Positions 46,110 to 57,917 are shown, counted from the stretch's first letter. The stretch is DNA of 64,000 nucleotides from Ancistrus triradiatus (GCA_025084515.1 JAJAGP010000246.1:447001-511000); one strand, 5' to 3'. Program-made: numbers and translations. The notes: generated by a model from the letters alone, not told the origin.

Positions 46110-46800
46110 CACCAAGGCTCTGCTGACCCAAGAACTGCAGAGCACCAAACCTCCTCTGATTAACATCAGCACTAAAACTGGGTGCCAGGAGCTTCATGGC
46201 ACGGGTTTCCATCACCAAGCGTGGTGTAAAGTATGTTGTCCCTGGACTCCGGAGCAGTGAAAGCGCTTCTCTATCTATAGTCTGATGGATGAGTCTGAGT
46301 TTGGTGAATCCCAGGAGAACGTTACCTGCCTGACTAAAGTTTGGTGGAGGAGGGATAATACTATGGGGCTGTTTTTCAGGGTTTGGGTTCTAGGCTCCTT
46401 AGTTCCAGTGAAGATGAATCTGAATGCTTCAGCATACGGAGGCGCTTTGGACAGTTGAACACTTCCATCTTTGTGGGAAGTTTGGGGAGGGACCTTTTCC
46501 GTTCAAAGCAAGGTCCATAAAGCCATGGTTGGGCGAGTTTGGACCTTAAGCAGATCCAACACTTTTGGGATGGACTAGAATGGAGATTACGAGCCAGGCC
46601 CTTCCCAACATCAGTATCTGACCTCATAAATGCTTTTCTGACTGAATCCCCACAGGCCCAGTCCAAAATCTTGTAGAAAGCCCTTCCAGAAGATTGGAAG
46701 CTCTTATAGCCACAATAAATACCTATAGATTTAGAATGGGACATCATAAAAGCTCCTTTAGGTTTAACAGAAGGTGTCCCAATACTTTTGTCCATATTGT
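46110..46800 (+). pseudogene. Tc1-like transposase relic, family F
   Basis: The plus strand carries ordered transposase remnants: caccaaacctcctctgatta, caggagcttcatggcacggg, tggactccggagcagtgaaa, tctgatggatgagtctgagt, gtttggtggaggagggataa and acttttgggatggactagaa. The right end ggtgtcccaatacttttgtc is the terminal motif of a fish Tc1 family. Internal deletions remove the region between the HTH and the first catalytic Asp and parts around the second. It is inactive. Confidence 0.75.
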
Positions 46801-47739
46801 ATATGAGCTTCAGTTGAAATAATGCTGGAATATCCTGTTTAACCTACAACGTATTCCTGTTATTGTATGAACGGGCACTTTCCGGGCACACAGCAGGCAT
46901 GCACTGACTAATGGTCCCTCTGAGAGAGATATTCTTTCACCCTGTCGATTGTTCTCCGACCCGTCTCTTTAATAGCGCCACTTGTCGTGTTACTCATTGG
47001 CATCCTGACCACGCTATGAATCAGTCAGCGAGATCGTGGTTGGTCTTGTTTCGGCGTTGGCACAGGCTTGTACACCTGGAGTAAAGCAGGTGTAGAGCAC
47101 CCAGGAGCACTGCGCCGGGAAACAGGAGAACAAACAGTGAAGCAAACCAGCGGGACGTGGGTCTAAACACCGAAAGCAACATCATCACTTCTGCCAACAT
47201 CGATGCCTGATACACCGATTTCAACAAAGCCAGGCCAAGTTGGCACCGGCGTCCCCGAGCTTTCCACCGAAACCATCTGACCTTTGCGCTGGACTCGGAC
47301 TCAGGATGAGTGCACTCTTTAGAAGTCAGATTGATCAGCAGGACCAGGGGTCAGGATCTTAGCCGGCAAGCTGATTTCCCTCTAGGAGCATTCCCCCGGG
47401 AGGAGATCGCTCAGCCGACCTGTTATTGATGGGATCAGCTTAATGCTAATGAGGTTAATGACTCGAGAACACGGTCAACACTACAGACAGACGACAAACC
47501 TTTAATCTTTTAATGCCTGCCCGGATCAATGGGGGCCGCTCCCTGGTGACACCGACTGTCCCGATAGAATGGTTACGAATTCCTGTTAGAGCGCCGCTCA
47601 TCGAGTTTCTGCTCGTTCTTCTAGTCAAACCTTTTGTCGTACGACCTTTTGTTTCCTAAAAAGTTCAATGCTTGTTTTGAATTGGCTCGTTTCAGCTCAG
47701 TTTCTTCACAGAATGCGTTGCACATAATCTGATTGCTGC
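46801..47739. other. Unassigned DNA with one unexplained minus frame
   Basis: On the minus strand an open frame runs from about 47345 down to a stop at 47021-47023. It contains a hydrophobic stretch (WFASLFVLLFPGAVLLGALH) followed by basic residues. No family or good splice acceptor was recognised, so it is left uncalled. Confidence 0.3.
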
Positions 47740-48445
47740 AGAACATCAGATTTCGTTAGCCGATAACCTGCACTTGGGTAAGCAGATAATGTTAAAGCTC
47801 CAGGTTTACAGGACTCACACGAGGTAATAATCTGATTTCTATTTTGTAACCAGCCAATTATCGGACAGAAAATGTGACAAACTTCAAACTAATTAAATAA
47901 TCAAATTCCTAATCTCATATACTACTTGTATTCAGTCCCCACAATGGGTTTGATAGCCTTTTCGCTGCCTTTAACTCCGTGGCGGGTTTAATTCCGGGGT
48001 TGCCAGATTCCACAAGAAAATAACTCTTAATAATCTGAATTATGCTTTGCAACCAGCCAGTAATCTCACAGAAATGTGTGGTGGAAACTTCAGACTTTAA
48101 TATTAAATAATCAAATTCGTTTGATAGCCTTTAATTCCGTGGTTGCCAGATCCAGCGAGGAAAAAACTCTAAAGTCAATGGAAAAAGAGGCCAAATGAAG
48201 CCAAGTATTTAGAATACGCTGACCTGGGAACTGTGGGGGGAGGCTCGTGCACATGCGCAGACTAAATACTCAATCGGGAAAGAGGTATGTATGCTATGAG
48301 TAATCTGATTACTGAGGTAAAATCCAGCTCTATCAGATTTCTTAATCTGATTTCTAGATCGGAGTACGCTGTATACAATGGGATAACTGCAGAAATCCGA
48401 CTGCGATCGGATTATGAAGTGCTTGTAAACACACTCAATGTGGCA
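47740..48445 (+). repeat. Dispersed miniature repeat (group with 35519 and 63080)
   Basis: Blocks shared with 35540-35920: ggtttgatagc, ggttgccagat, agtaatctgattactg, tttctagatcggag and gtaaacacactcaatg. It has two similar internal halves (47930-48060 and 48060-48200), so it is partly duplicated. Confidence 0.55.
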
Positions 48446-48799
48446 GTGCCAGGGGTTGGTTACCCTCTCTTAGTCATGGCCGGTGCTGCTCGTGTGATGG
48501 GCAACCTTGCTGGGACTCGAACACAGGTGGCCACAGTGGAGGGCTAGCGACTAAAACCCAGGTGTTAAGGTGGCTGTGAAGTTACTAGGTTATTAGATTG
48601 AGAGAGAGAGCAGGTGGCTGGAGAATAATGGTGATGCCACATTACCCTGGCATTAGAAAGGTTAAAATCCATTACGCTGGCACAACCCTGTTGGACGGTT
48701 ATTAGACCTTAGTTGTCCCTCTGTACAAGGATAGTGGAATAAAAAAGAGAAATGTGAACGTCCTTGTGGGTTTATCAGAAGGTTTTTTGAGGTTGTGAT
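48446..48799. other. Unassigned DNA
   Basis: Nothing was recognised. Confidence 0.3.
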
Positions 48800-48955
48800 T
48801 CTCTGGAAGAATTTATGCATTTTACAACCCAAGCAGCAGGGGCCTTACCCAGAGGTCCAACAGTGGCAGCTTGGGAGCGCTGGCACTTGAACCTTCCACC
48901 TTCCGGGCAGCAGTCCAGCTCTCGTTCTGCTGAAGCACCCCTGATCTGAGGTAGC
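48800..48955 (-). repeat. tRNA-derived SINE, reverse orientation
   Basis: The words gggccttaccc, gtccaacagtggcagcttgg and ggcacttgaacc are the reverse complement of the SINE body seen at 31018. Confidence 0.65.
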
Positions 48956-49532
48956 ATTTTGACGTTATTTCTGAAAGCAAGCCGCCTTTCCTTTCAAGGT
49001 TTGAATAATGCCTCCTGTCTCAGATGTTAGAAAGTGCAAATGCGTCCCACATTTGTAGGCTTTAGAAAATAGGAGGGTTTAGTTTAAAGCGTTGGAGGGT
49101 TGCGTGTGTGGGGGGAGGGGGGGGGGGCGGTGTGTGAAGGGAGCGGCGTATGGGGAGCGATTCGGAGAGCCTGGAGCTACTCGGTGAGAGCGCATCAGCT
49201 CTGCTCATTTCTGCATTAGCACCCCTGCTGACTCACCTTCCCATTCTCTCCCAATCAAACAGAGCCCTTCATCTCCCTCCCCCTACACACAACCAGGCGC
49301 ACACACATCCACCTGCTTACTCACATCCACCTCCAGCCTCTTTCCCACTGCATAAACGCTGTATTATTCCATTCTCGCTCTGATTCTTCTTAAAGCAGGT
49401 TCGAAAATCACTCGTGATTACCAATAGGGTACAAAGGAAGCTGTACAATCGTCGTTCGATCAGATGTAACGACGGATAATCCTCATGCCATGTCGGAATC
49501 CATACTTTATCACATTGCACCTTGAAAGTGAA
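48956..49532. other. Unassigned DNA with a G-rich run
   Basis: A G-rich run lies at 49109-49130 (ggggggaggggggggggg). A C-rich, pyrimidine-rich stretch follows at 49220-49350. No gene was recognised. Confidence 0.35.
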
Positions 49533-50490
49533 CTATAGTACTGTGCAAAAAAGTCTTTGGCAAAATCTTACATCAAAAATCTTAATACGTGCAGCACTAA
49601 TCAATAAATCTGAGAGGGCTGTCTCGGCGCTCCCCAAATGACTCCAAAACTCCAATGACAACCATGAAGTCCACTGTGAAGTCCACAAAAAGTAGCATCG
49701 GGATGACGTAAGCGTGTTCGGGTCCAGAACGTTTAAGTGCAATGTGAGCGCAGGCCAATGAGGGACTGGGGAGATTGTCCTCTGGCATGGTACAAGGCAA
49801 CCATGATATACCATGTGGGAAAATTATGGACAACTGGCACACAGGTGGCACAGTGGCATCACACCAATAAAAAAAAGATGCAGCACAGTGGTTTAAGGAT
49901 AGGAAGGTGAATGCACTGGAGTGGCCAAGTCCGAGCCCTGACCTAAATCCTAGTGGTGTAACTGTAAAAAGATGCAAAAAATGTGGGGTGTTTATTACAC
50001 CATCTCATGCAATTGCATTTTTTGACACCAGAGGGCATGCTCCCATGTGCATTTAAAACGGCTCCTCACTTATTTGCACAAGAAAGTACACTTTTGAATT
50101 GTTATTCAGCAGAAATAAAAAGCTTTTTTTTTTTATTTAAGATAGGATGAAGCTACAATAGAACATTTTGTTTACAATTTTAAACCACCTGTTTCTAGAC
50201 ATTTCTTTTAATTGCAGGGGACTCAAGTTTTGTTTATCTAACGATTGTAAGAAAAACCAATCGTGAACTCGTGAATATCGTGACTCGAATCGGGAGCAAA
50301 GTGTATCGTTACACCTCTACTAAATCCCATTAAAAAAATCTGTGGATGAACTTTGCTGCTCAGCATGAAACTGGACTGAACCTGAACAATTCTGGAAAGA
50401 AGAATGGGTAAATATTCTCCAATCTAGGTGCATAAAGCTGGTAGGGATGGGCTGTACGGACATGATCTGATTGGCTGTAATTGAAGCAAA
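49533..50490 (+). mobile_element. Tc1-like relic, family G, split by a hAT-like insertion
   Basis: It begins tagtactgtgcaaaaaagtc. A transposase remnant reads RKVNALEWPSPSPDLNP (49900-49950), is interrupted by the insertion at 49951-50319, and resumes after it. Past 50320 it reads QFWKEEWVNILQSRCIKLV and AVIEAKRW, the usual C-terminal order in Tc1 transposases. The earlier catalytic parts are too decayed to read. Confidence 0.75.
49951..50319 (+). mobile_element. Miniature hAT-like element with 8-bp target duplication
   Basis: The left end is tagtggtgtaac and the right end is gttacacctcta, inverted repeats of about 12 bases. The 8-bp direct repeat ctaaatcc flanks it at 49943-49950 and 50320-50327. 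An 8-bp duplication and TAG-type termini fit the hAT superfamily. The 369-bp interior has no coding frame. The insertion splits the SPDLNP motif region of a Tc1 relic, so it is younger than that Tc1. A relative is at 14915-15510. Confidence 0.9.
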
Positions 50491-50864
50491 AAGGTGGCTC
50501 AGATTGATTTAATCAGTCTTCCAACCCGTGGGGCTGTTCATCTAGTTTTTCCTAAAAAAAAAATCATTTTCAGAGCTGTTCTCGCTGCTTCACTGTTGTG
50601 AAGGCAAAATGTGCAAATAAAGCAGGTGGAAGATCTGTTTTGGTGTGCTTTGATTCCAGAATGTGAGACAAAAAGTTGCGTTTATAGGATTATGATGATT
50701 TTTGTAGATTTTCACCTGACAGGGTAACAACACATCACCCAGACCTCCACAGTGATCAGAGATGAGGACTGAAAACTTGATGACTGTGTGGCATCAACAC
50801 TACCTGGACATCACAGTAGGTAAGGTAGTTGGACAGAAGTTAGCCATGGCATTACATTTTAGAG
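50491..50864. other. Unassigned DNA
   Basis: Nothing was recognised. Confidence 0.3.
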
Positions 50865-51015
50865 CGGCACAAGTGGTTAGTCCAGTCGTCTCACAGCTCC
50901 AGAGATCCTTGGTTCGATCCCAACCTTGGACTGGAGTTTGTATGTTCTGCCTGTGTCTGGGTAGGTTTACTCCAGGTACTCTGGTTTCCTCCTACCTTCC
51001 AAAGACAGGTTAATT
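50865..51015 (+). repeat. Dispersed repeat with tRNA-like head
   Basis: The words agcggcacaagtggttagtc, ggttcgatccc and gtttcctcctaccttccaaa are the standard order of a common fish repeat also seen at 41228. A Pol III-type B box is recognisable. Confidence 0.65.
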
Positions 51016-51092
51016 GGCTGCCCTTACTTTGCCCCGTATGAGTGTTTCCAACTTCTCAGTGTAACTTTGCTCCTGTCATGAATAGCCATTGG

Positions 51093-51225
51093 TGTCAAGT
51101 CTATTTGCATAGTGCTTTTTACAATAGACATTGTCTCACAGCAGCAGAAACCAGGATCAAAAATCGCTGCTGAGCAAGCCAAGGGCAATGGTGATATCCT
51201 GATGGGACTTTAAATAAATAAATAC
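51093..51225 (+). repeat. Foldback-family repeat, left arm only
   Basis: It begins tcaagtctatttgcatagtg, then gacattgtctcacagcagca and aagccaagggcaatgg, matching 43128-43230. Confidence 0.65.
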
Positions 51226-52185
51226 TCCTTTGAATGGCACAGATGTGATCTCCGTCCTCTAAGCTTCCATTTTCAGCCATAAAACCCCTGAAATCATCTC
51301 CCCCTGACTTCATCCTCACCTTAAAACTCCCAGGCAGAGCAAATCCTTCTTAAATCTAATTATAAGAAACAAATGCAGCGTATTTAAACACTGTGTCGTC
51401 TTATCTTGTAGATTATAAGTAAACTGTAGATAAAAATGTTTTAAGACTGTTTGCTTTAGCAAATTAGATTTTACCTGCAGATAGGTTAGAAAAAAGAGAG
51501 ACTCAGCACTTCTCAAGCCAAATATTGTGATTCTAATCAAGGACAAATTCATGCATTAGGTGGTGACGGCCGAGAGCGTGAGTGACTTTATCAGTGCCCG
51601 CTCTGCCAACTTCATCTCCGGGGCTTAGCGGGTTTAATGTTTAATCTCACTTCTTTAAATAAAAGATTTTTAGAGTACATTCATGAACTTGAACTCTGAG
51701 GAAGGCGATCTCTTAAAAGTGCTTCCCTTCATGTCAGAGACGTAAGAAAAGACGAGCCAAAGTGCATCATGGGAATTGGGTGCCACTGCAATGGTACTTG
51801 CACTACAGTCCTGAATGAGGGCTGTGAAATCCTAAAGGGTCAGCGGGCATCCACGAGTCGGCGACCGGCACTGTGCATTTGCACTTCTTTTAAAAACTGG
51901 GAATGGAAAGTGGTTAAGGGTCAGATCTTCAAATCCAGTCAGCTTCAGAACTATTGGGACAGACAGATAACAGGGTTATGATCCATGTCTGTGGTCAGTT
52001 AACACAATTTCACACATGGATATATCAATCTCTGTTCTTTAGGGGGTTTAAACCATGTCTATTGGGGGCGTGGCGTTCTTGGTGGGACCTGGCATGCAGG
52101 GATTGTTTTTGCCATTTTCAAAACTATTTCTTCCTCTCATAAAGTGTTTATTGTTGCATAGTTTATCTGTAGCTCCTAATAATAG
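51226..52185. other. Unassigned DNA
   Basis: No exon or known repeat was recognised. The word gcatcatgggaattgg near 51767 resembles half of a ZNF143-type site. Confidence 0.3.
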
Positions 52186-52189
52186 TCGG

Positions 52190-52330
52190 TGGTCACCTAT
52201 CAGGGCCCAGGGTTCAAATCCCACCCTTGCCAAGCTGCCACTGTTGGGTTCTTGGGCAAGGCCCTTAACCCACAATTGATTGGACTGTAATCAGTTGTAA
52301 GACACTCTGCATACGGACCTCTGCTATAAT
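52190..52330 (+). repeat. tRNA-derived SINE, A box missing
   Basis: B box ggttcaaatcccacccttgc, body gccactgttgggttcttggg and tail ttgtaagacactctgcatac. It has the same order as 31018. Confidence 0.8.
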
Positions 52331-52515
52331 AATGCTCCTTTTTAGTTTTATGCACTGGCGTTAGTCTACCATGGGTGTGACATGTATTTTGGCTGGTATG
52401 ACCCTCCCCAGCCACACTTTAGCACCTGGGCACTACTTACAGTGTTTTTAAGAGGTTCTTTCATCTTCCATGCTACAGTATTATGGTAAAAGAAATACCT
52501 AAGAAGATCAATATA

Positions 52516-52904
52516 CAGCAGTGTGCAAAAGTCTTAGGGCACCATTAGATTTGTTGTTTTCGCAATGGTCAATAGTGAATCCTCTTTTCCATTGATCTTC
52601 ATTCCAATCTTTGTGAGCTTTAGCTATCTAAGACATTTCACCCTGTTCCTCTTCTGAAAACATGGACTGTTCCTGATCAAGCTAGACTGTAGAAGGGTCA
52701 ACTTGATGAAGCATCCTGATGAAGCTCCCAGATGCTGCTGTTGCTCAAGAGTAAGGGGAGAGTCACACTAAGTACTCACCACTGTAGCCTGTAGAAGTTG
52801 TTTTTCTGATTTTTTTGGCCATGTTTTAATATTGCATCGAGATCATTGTCAAAACAATGGTTTACCCAAACCTAATGGTGGGCTAAGACTTTTGCACAAT
52901 ACTG
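52516..52904. mobile_element. Miniature Tc1-type element (gcaaaagtcttagg family), copy 2
   Basis: The ends cagcagtgtgcaaaagtctt and taagacttttgcacaatact are inverted, with TA on both sides (52514-52515 and 52905-52906). The 389-bp interior shares blocks with 60700-60900 (gatcttcattccaatctttg, gccagatgctgctgttgctc-like, gtaaggggag). It is non-coding. Confidence 0.88.
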
Positions 52905-52944
52905 TATGTCTGAAGATGGGCTAATAATTAAAAGATTAGTTTTA

Positions 52945-53075
52945 ACCTGTTTATCCTGGGGTCAGTGGTGTTTTTGGGGTGGGCAGATCCTATCCTTGGA
53001 TTGACTAGTGCATGCGAAAGTGTTCCCTGGATGGGACGCCAGCATTGAAGGCCCAGCCCAGTCTGGTGGTTTGAA
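52945..53075 (+). repeat. Dispersed repeat fragment
   Basis: The words tatcctggggtcagtgg and tggatgggacgccag are parts of the same common fish repeat as at 41228, from its distal half. Confidence 0.45.
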
Positions 53076-53179
53076 CCTGGGTCCATAGGAACTGATGTTT
53101 CCAGCATCTGGCAACCAACAATCTAATTATTATTGACTAGAATTAAATATCATATTGTTGTTTTATGTGATATTATAAT

Positions 53180-53300
53180 TATTAGGGTTCGAATCCCTTC
53201 TGCCACTGTTGAATACTTGACCCACAGTTGCTTGGATTGTAGGATCACATCAGTTACAAGTCACTCTGGGGTGTCTGCCAAATCATTAAATGTTAGTTAC
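53180..53300 (+). repeat. tRNA-derived SINE, degraded
   Basis: The words gggttcgaatcccttctgcc, acccacagttgcttgg and cagttacaagtcactctggg retain SINE order with deletions. Confidence 0.65.
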
Positions 53301-56300
53301 ATTAGCACCTTAGCCAAGATGTTAAAGTTAATTAAATAATTAGAATAAAACTTACTTTGGCTGCACTTCTACTTCAAAGGTGTAAATAATTTGAGAGTTA
53401 AAAGTCCAGTAAGATCTGGATTTTCTTCAGTGTAGTTGTAGGCCTAAATAATTAAACTGAAATTAAAGTACAGTTTCTATTATTCAGTTCAGCCGACTGA
53501 ATGATGAAGTAATTTAAACAGAGAGTAATTTAAAAATAGAGTAAGTAATAACTCTACAAGTCTTATTTTGATGTAGCAACCCTTTACGTGCTGTTTGTCC
53601 GTCTCCATACCTGCTTCAAACCCCCCAACACCTTTCAAGGAGATTCAAAAGAGCAATGGTGGCTCATGGGATATATAGTCTGCAGTTCCCGCCAAAATTT
53701 GGACAGGTGCATTGTGAGGTGAAAGATAGGGGAGGGCTTTGGTTTTTACCTGTTTATTTTATGAGAATACAAAGTAGCTTTAGCTTTATGCTATGCATTT
53801 GACAAGCGTAAGACATTTGGGATTGATTGTAGTTTGTAATGCGGTATTTAATTTTAAAAAACTGATTAATGATGCAGTAAGTATATTTTTTTCAAACAGC
53901 TGAGTTAAAAATGGGATGGTCCAGTAGCTGATAGCTATTTAAGCAGCCAGACTGCAGTTATTTGGGGTTTGGTTGTTGGAGTGGATGGATGTTGATGCAT
54001 GTGTTGTCACTGAGTGCATGGTGAGGTGAAATAGTTTGCGTATTTGTTTACTTTTTGTTGGTTTTCCTAATTCGCCACTTGTTTTTGGTAGCTTTTGAAC
54101 CCAACACCAGACTTGTGGAAAAGTTTATATCTTTCCACCATATGTGCTGCGACGACATCACATTTCAAACACCCCACAAGAATATGTAACGTCTATAAAT
54201 CACTTACTGACAATAACATTTGCTTCTTCACTGCTTTGTTGTTTCACATTTATTTCCCAGGGCCATGCTGTTGAGAGTATCCATTTAAAGAAGCCAAAAT
54301 TGTTTGTATAGTGCTACGTTCAAAAGAACGTTGCATCAAAGCAACTTTACCAACATCTAGATCGACACTTTTGTTATTTTTTGGGGGGGTTAAGTTATTT
54401 GAAAAATATTACGTTAGTGTTTTTCATCTGTAAAAACAGAAATGTACATGACTATGTCTTAGCATGGGTGTTTTTAGACTGCTACTGGGGGGCACAGGTG
54501 TACCCCTTTGCTTGCCAGTCTGTAGTAGGGGCACAACTGAATCAAAAAGCCTGTTAAACACTAAATAGATGAGGTGATTAACATTAAAGAGGGCTTTACT
54601 CTGCCGGTGAGAAATGAAGACTAAAGAATTTTTATTAATTCATTCATTTTTTCAATGGAAACAAACCGAAACCTTTTCTAGTTTAATGAATGCATTTGCT
54701 TTAGAGGTTTAATCTGTACTTTTAGTACATTATATGGTTAAAAGTGACTAAAACATCCAGCAATGAGCTATCATTACCCAGACAGCAAGCAAAAACAAAA
54801 GTAGGTGGTTCTGACTTTAGCCAGTCAAGAATTTAGAAAGAGGCTGGGGCATTATGGGATATGTAGTGCCTGTAGCTCTACGCAGCAATTCAGGATAAAA
54901 CTGACTCTTTAACTGTGGCATATGCCCCAATAAAGTGAGTCTGATGATGCCCGATTTCATCTTTTGTTGGGTTTTTATTCAAAGCTGACCTAGTATTCCT
55001 AACATTTCCCCTTTTTAAGCTTTCTTTTGATTTTGTCTTTAGGTAATCATGGTTTATTTAGCTTTGCTTGAGCAGCTCAGCCATTCCAGAAGTCCTATGA
55101 TAACATGGTCTGTGTTGGCTGCTTTAAATTATTGATCTGTTGCTTTCCCAAATGTAACATCTTCACAACTTTTGGTATTACCCTGGTATTTGGTATTAAA
55201 ATTTGGAGACTGTAACTTGTGAGGATAAACTAAGCTTTGCAGACTTATGCTGACTAATACATAAACCTTTGATGTATTTAGCTTTTGTTGGGATTCCAGG
55301 TAGTTGTGACGAGCTAAGCTAGCAGGACTATGCAAACATAATTTTGCTTGGCTGCTACATATGACTTAAAGTTAAAGTTGGAAAACAGGTCGGATCTTCT
55401 GACTCTGAGCTCAGAGAATTTTAACACTGTTGCTCCTCAGATTATACAGGGACGTGTTAATGTAGCCCCAGCACCAGCTATGGGCGCTCTGGCTGCTTCA
55501 GTGGTTCATGGTTGGTTTAAGGCTAGAAGAGAAAGGAGATGCAATAGTGACTTTATTATTTTAAAACTTTTATTATTCATGTAAAGGAAGACAGTGAACT
55601 TACTGACACATCTGTCTTGAGTTGTAGATTGTTACAAACCAGGCATTGGGGTTTTTTTCTGCATAGGTGTGTAATTACACCATACGCTGCAGACACAGTC
55701 ATGAAGAGCCTCTCAGAAGTAAGTGAAATGTGCAGTGTGCCATGTGATTATAGCTCGGGCAAATGATTGATAGCGTAAATATGTATTTGATATCTAATCA
55801 TATCTCAACATTTTTGTAGCACCAGCCTTTTTGAAGAAGACAATCTATTCCATGGTATGGACAAATCTCTCAACAGTGTAAACAAGGACAGCATAAAAGC
55901 TTGAATATTTTACCTATCATACAAAAACTCTTGGTACCAGGCTCTCAATATAGCCAAAGTGGTTTATAGCTCAGGTTAGCAATAAGAACATTGAATATAA
56001 TATCTTAAGTTCAAGCCATTAGTTACAGTAAACAATTAGCATAGTTTATTGGACTACAGGAAGGACGGAAAATATGCTACGGACTGTCATTACCTTTTTT
56101 TTTTTTTTCCAGGGTCTGAACCTTGCCCTGGATAGGATGCCACTCCACTGGGACTCGATCCTGGGTCACTGTAATGGTGGGCTACTGATTTGAGCCAGCT
56201 GAATGCCAGTCCATTACATACCACTGCAAATTCTGCTAATCAGTCTCATGGCACCATATTCAGGAATGTTTGGAGTCTAATCTTACTGGCTCTAATGGTC

Positions 56301-56559
56301 TCTGTACCTTTAACTCTTGTCCAATCAATATCTACTTGACTGTATATCATCTAAGTTACTTCTAGAATAACTGACGGCCAGTAAAGAGCCTTCGCTAAGC
56401 AGTGAAAGTCGATGCTCTGGCTTGGCCATGTTTACTATTTATTCAGGTTAGCCATGGTTCATGGTTAAAGCTTTACAGTCAGCTAAGAGACAGATGTTAA
56501 TCATCATAGTTAGTCATCACTAGCCATAGTACCATACTGCTTGCTTATTTTGTGGTAGT
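53301..56559. other. Long stretch without a recognised gene
   Basis: About 3.2 kb of AT-rich, mostly unique DNA. A left foldback-type fragment lies at 54300-54350 (tagtgcta...gcatcaaagcaacttta). A ZNF143-type site lies at 54849, and a weaker one is near 53662. A piece of a common dispersed repeat (ccctggataggatgccactc) lies near 56126. Short frames show no domain. Confidence 0.35.
54849..54867 (-). promoter_or_regulatory. ZNF143/THAP11-type site (candidate)
   Basis: The minus strand reads actacatatcccataatgc, matching the ACTACA-nn-TCCCA-n-ATGC pattern bound by ZNF143/THAP11 (SBS motif). A weaker version is at 53662-53679. There is no promoter or exon nearby that I recognise. Confidence 0.4.
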
Positions 56560-56965
56560 GTTTCTGTTTTGGTCCTGTTGGACATGAGTGCAACATTTGA
56601 CACTACAGACCATGAAATATTCATCATTCACATCTAGGGGTCATTTAAAGTAACCAGTCCACCCCATGTTTGAGATGTGGATGGCAACCTATGGGAAAAC
56701 ATGGCCAGGTTTAATTTAGCTCAATTTACATGCTGAAATAGAAGTGCATATTAGACCTGTGAAGAAAGAAATGGACTTTATTCATGAGATTTATGGGTCA
56801 GATCTGCATTTTTTGTGTCCGACTGCATTGGGTCGCTTTAAAATAGGATTTGTTATCTGGTGTGCTTTGGCTTCAGGCTGTAGCATGAGGAAACGTCTGC
56901 TTAGAGGAACACAAAGCACTTTTGTAAATCACTCTGGATGAAGATGTTGTCAATTAAACTGTTGA
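56560..56965 (+). mobile_element. Non-LTR retrotransposon (LINE) relic with RT motif and 3' tail
   Basis: At 56566-56630 the plus strand reads VLVLLDMSATFDTTDHEIF, the reverse-transcriptase block known in L2/CR1/Rex elements as LLDLSAAFDTVDH. A stop follows soon after. At 56917-56960 the tail cttttgtaaatcactctgga then tgaagatgttgtcaa is the LINE 3' end that fish SINEs borrow. The middle of the enzyme is deleted or decayed. Confidence 0.75.
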
Positions 56966-57759
56966 ATTTGGTTATAAAAGTTGAAATTGGAACAGCTGCT
57001 CATGATTCAGCTTTGAAACATTTAAAATGATGACACTCTGCAAATTAGGGCAGCATAATATATCCTGTTTGCTAACGTACTGGGAAAGCTAGCGTAATCC
57101 GGTACAACTGACAAACGGCGAGCTGCACATTTTGGTATTCATTTGAGAGAAAGTGTGACTGAAAATTGTTCTATTTTTTATCTTAAACATTGATCTCAAG
57201 CTCAAAAGCTTGGCGGTAACGTAATGCTATGTTATTTTTATAACGTTCATTGACCCAAAGTTACTTTGATGCCGCATCAACGGACTTTTTCTGTGTGGTG
57301 AAATGTTTTAAGACGTTTAAAAGTTATACATACAACCCTAAAAAACGCTTTTTTTTTAACCATTTTAATTTCATTCTTGTCATTGAGTTTAATGCTACAG
57401 TATTACGCCGACGAGTCAAATCTTTCTAATTGAATCTTATGTACATTTGAATCTCCGAATCGATTCACCTGTGACTCGTGCAGTACAGTATACAGACGAA
57501 CCGAATCATCCTTATGACTCTTTAAATGGAGAGTCGAATTTCACCTTTACAAACTTCGATGAATGAATCTTTAATTGGCCTTTAGATTTCACTTAGACTT
57601 CATTTAATCCAAAAGGAAATGATTACAAATGAGATCTGTGGTCAAATTTAAGCCGAAAGCTACATAAAAAGCAGAATTTGTTTTGGTTTCTATACTAAAT
57701 GTTTCTTGGTAGCGTCCCTAAAGAAAAGGTCTCTAATGTCAACAGTCCCCGCGTGAGCT
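56966..57759. other. Unassigned, apparently unique DNA
   Basis: Nothing was recognised. Confidence 0.35.
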
Positions 57760-57773
57760 GTTTCCATAGCAAC
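57760..57773 (+). promoter_or_regulatory. RFX X-box (perfect match)
   Basis: The sequence gtttccatagcaac fits the RFX consensus GTHNYYATRRNAAC at every position. RFX proteins use this site at promoters of ciliary genes. It lies in a locally CpG-containing, repeat-free stretch 119 bases upstream of a possible first exon. Confidence 0.55.
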
Positions 57774-57892
57774 GTGTCCAAACTTCGGGGCAAACACATT
57801 AGCTGACCTGCAGAAATACCAGAATAAACTCTTAAACCGGCTCTCTTGTTACAAAATACGTTTTACACAAGAGTACGAAATTGTTTTAGCGA

Positions 57893-57917
57893 ATGAAGAG
57901 TTTTAAAACGCTGAAAG
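57893..57917 (+). CDS. Possible short first coding exon
   Basis: An ATG opens MKSFKTLK and the exon would end one base into the next codon at a strong donor, gtaagac (57918). It follows the X-box by about 120 bases, a usual distance for RFX-driven ciliary genes. No protein family is recognised from eight residues and no downstream exon is identified in the window, so this rests only on the ATG, donor and X-box arrangement. Confidence 0.25.

Noticed and set aside
55348..55584. A 78-codon plus frame
   Set aside because: It begins at TTG, not ATG, and has no known domain or splice context.
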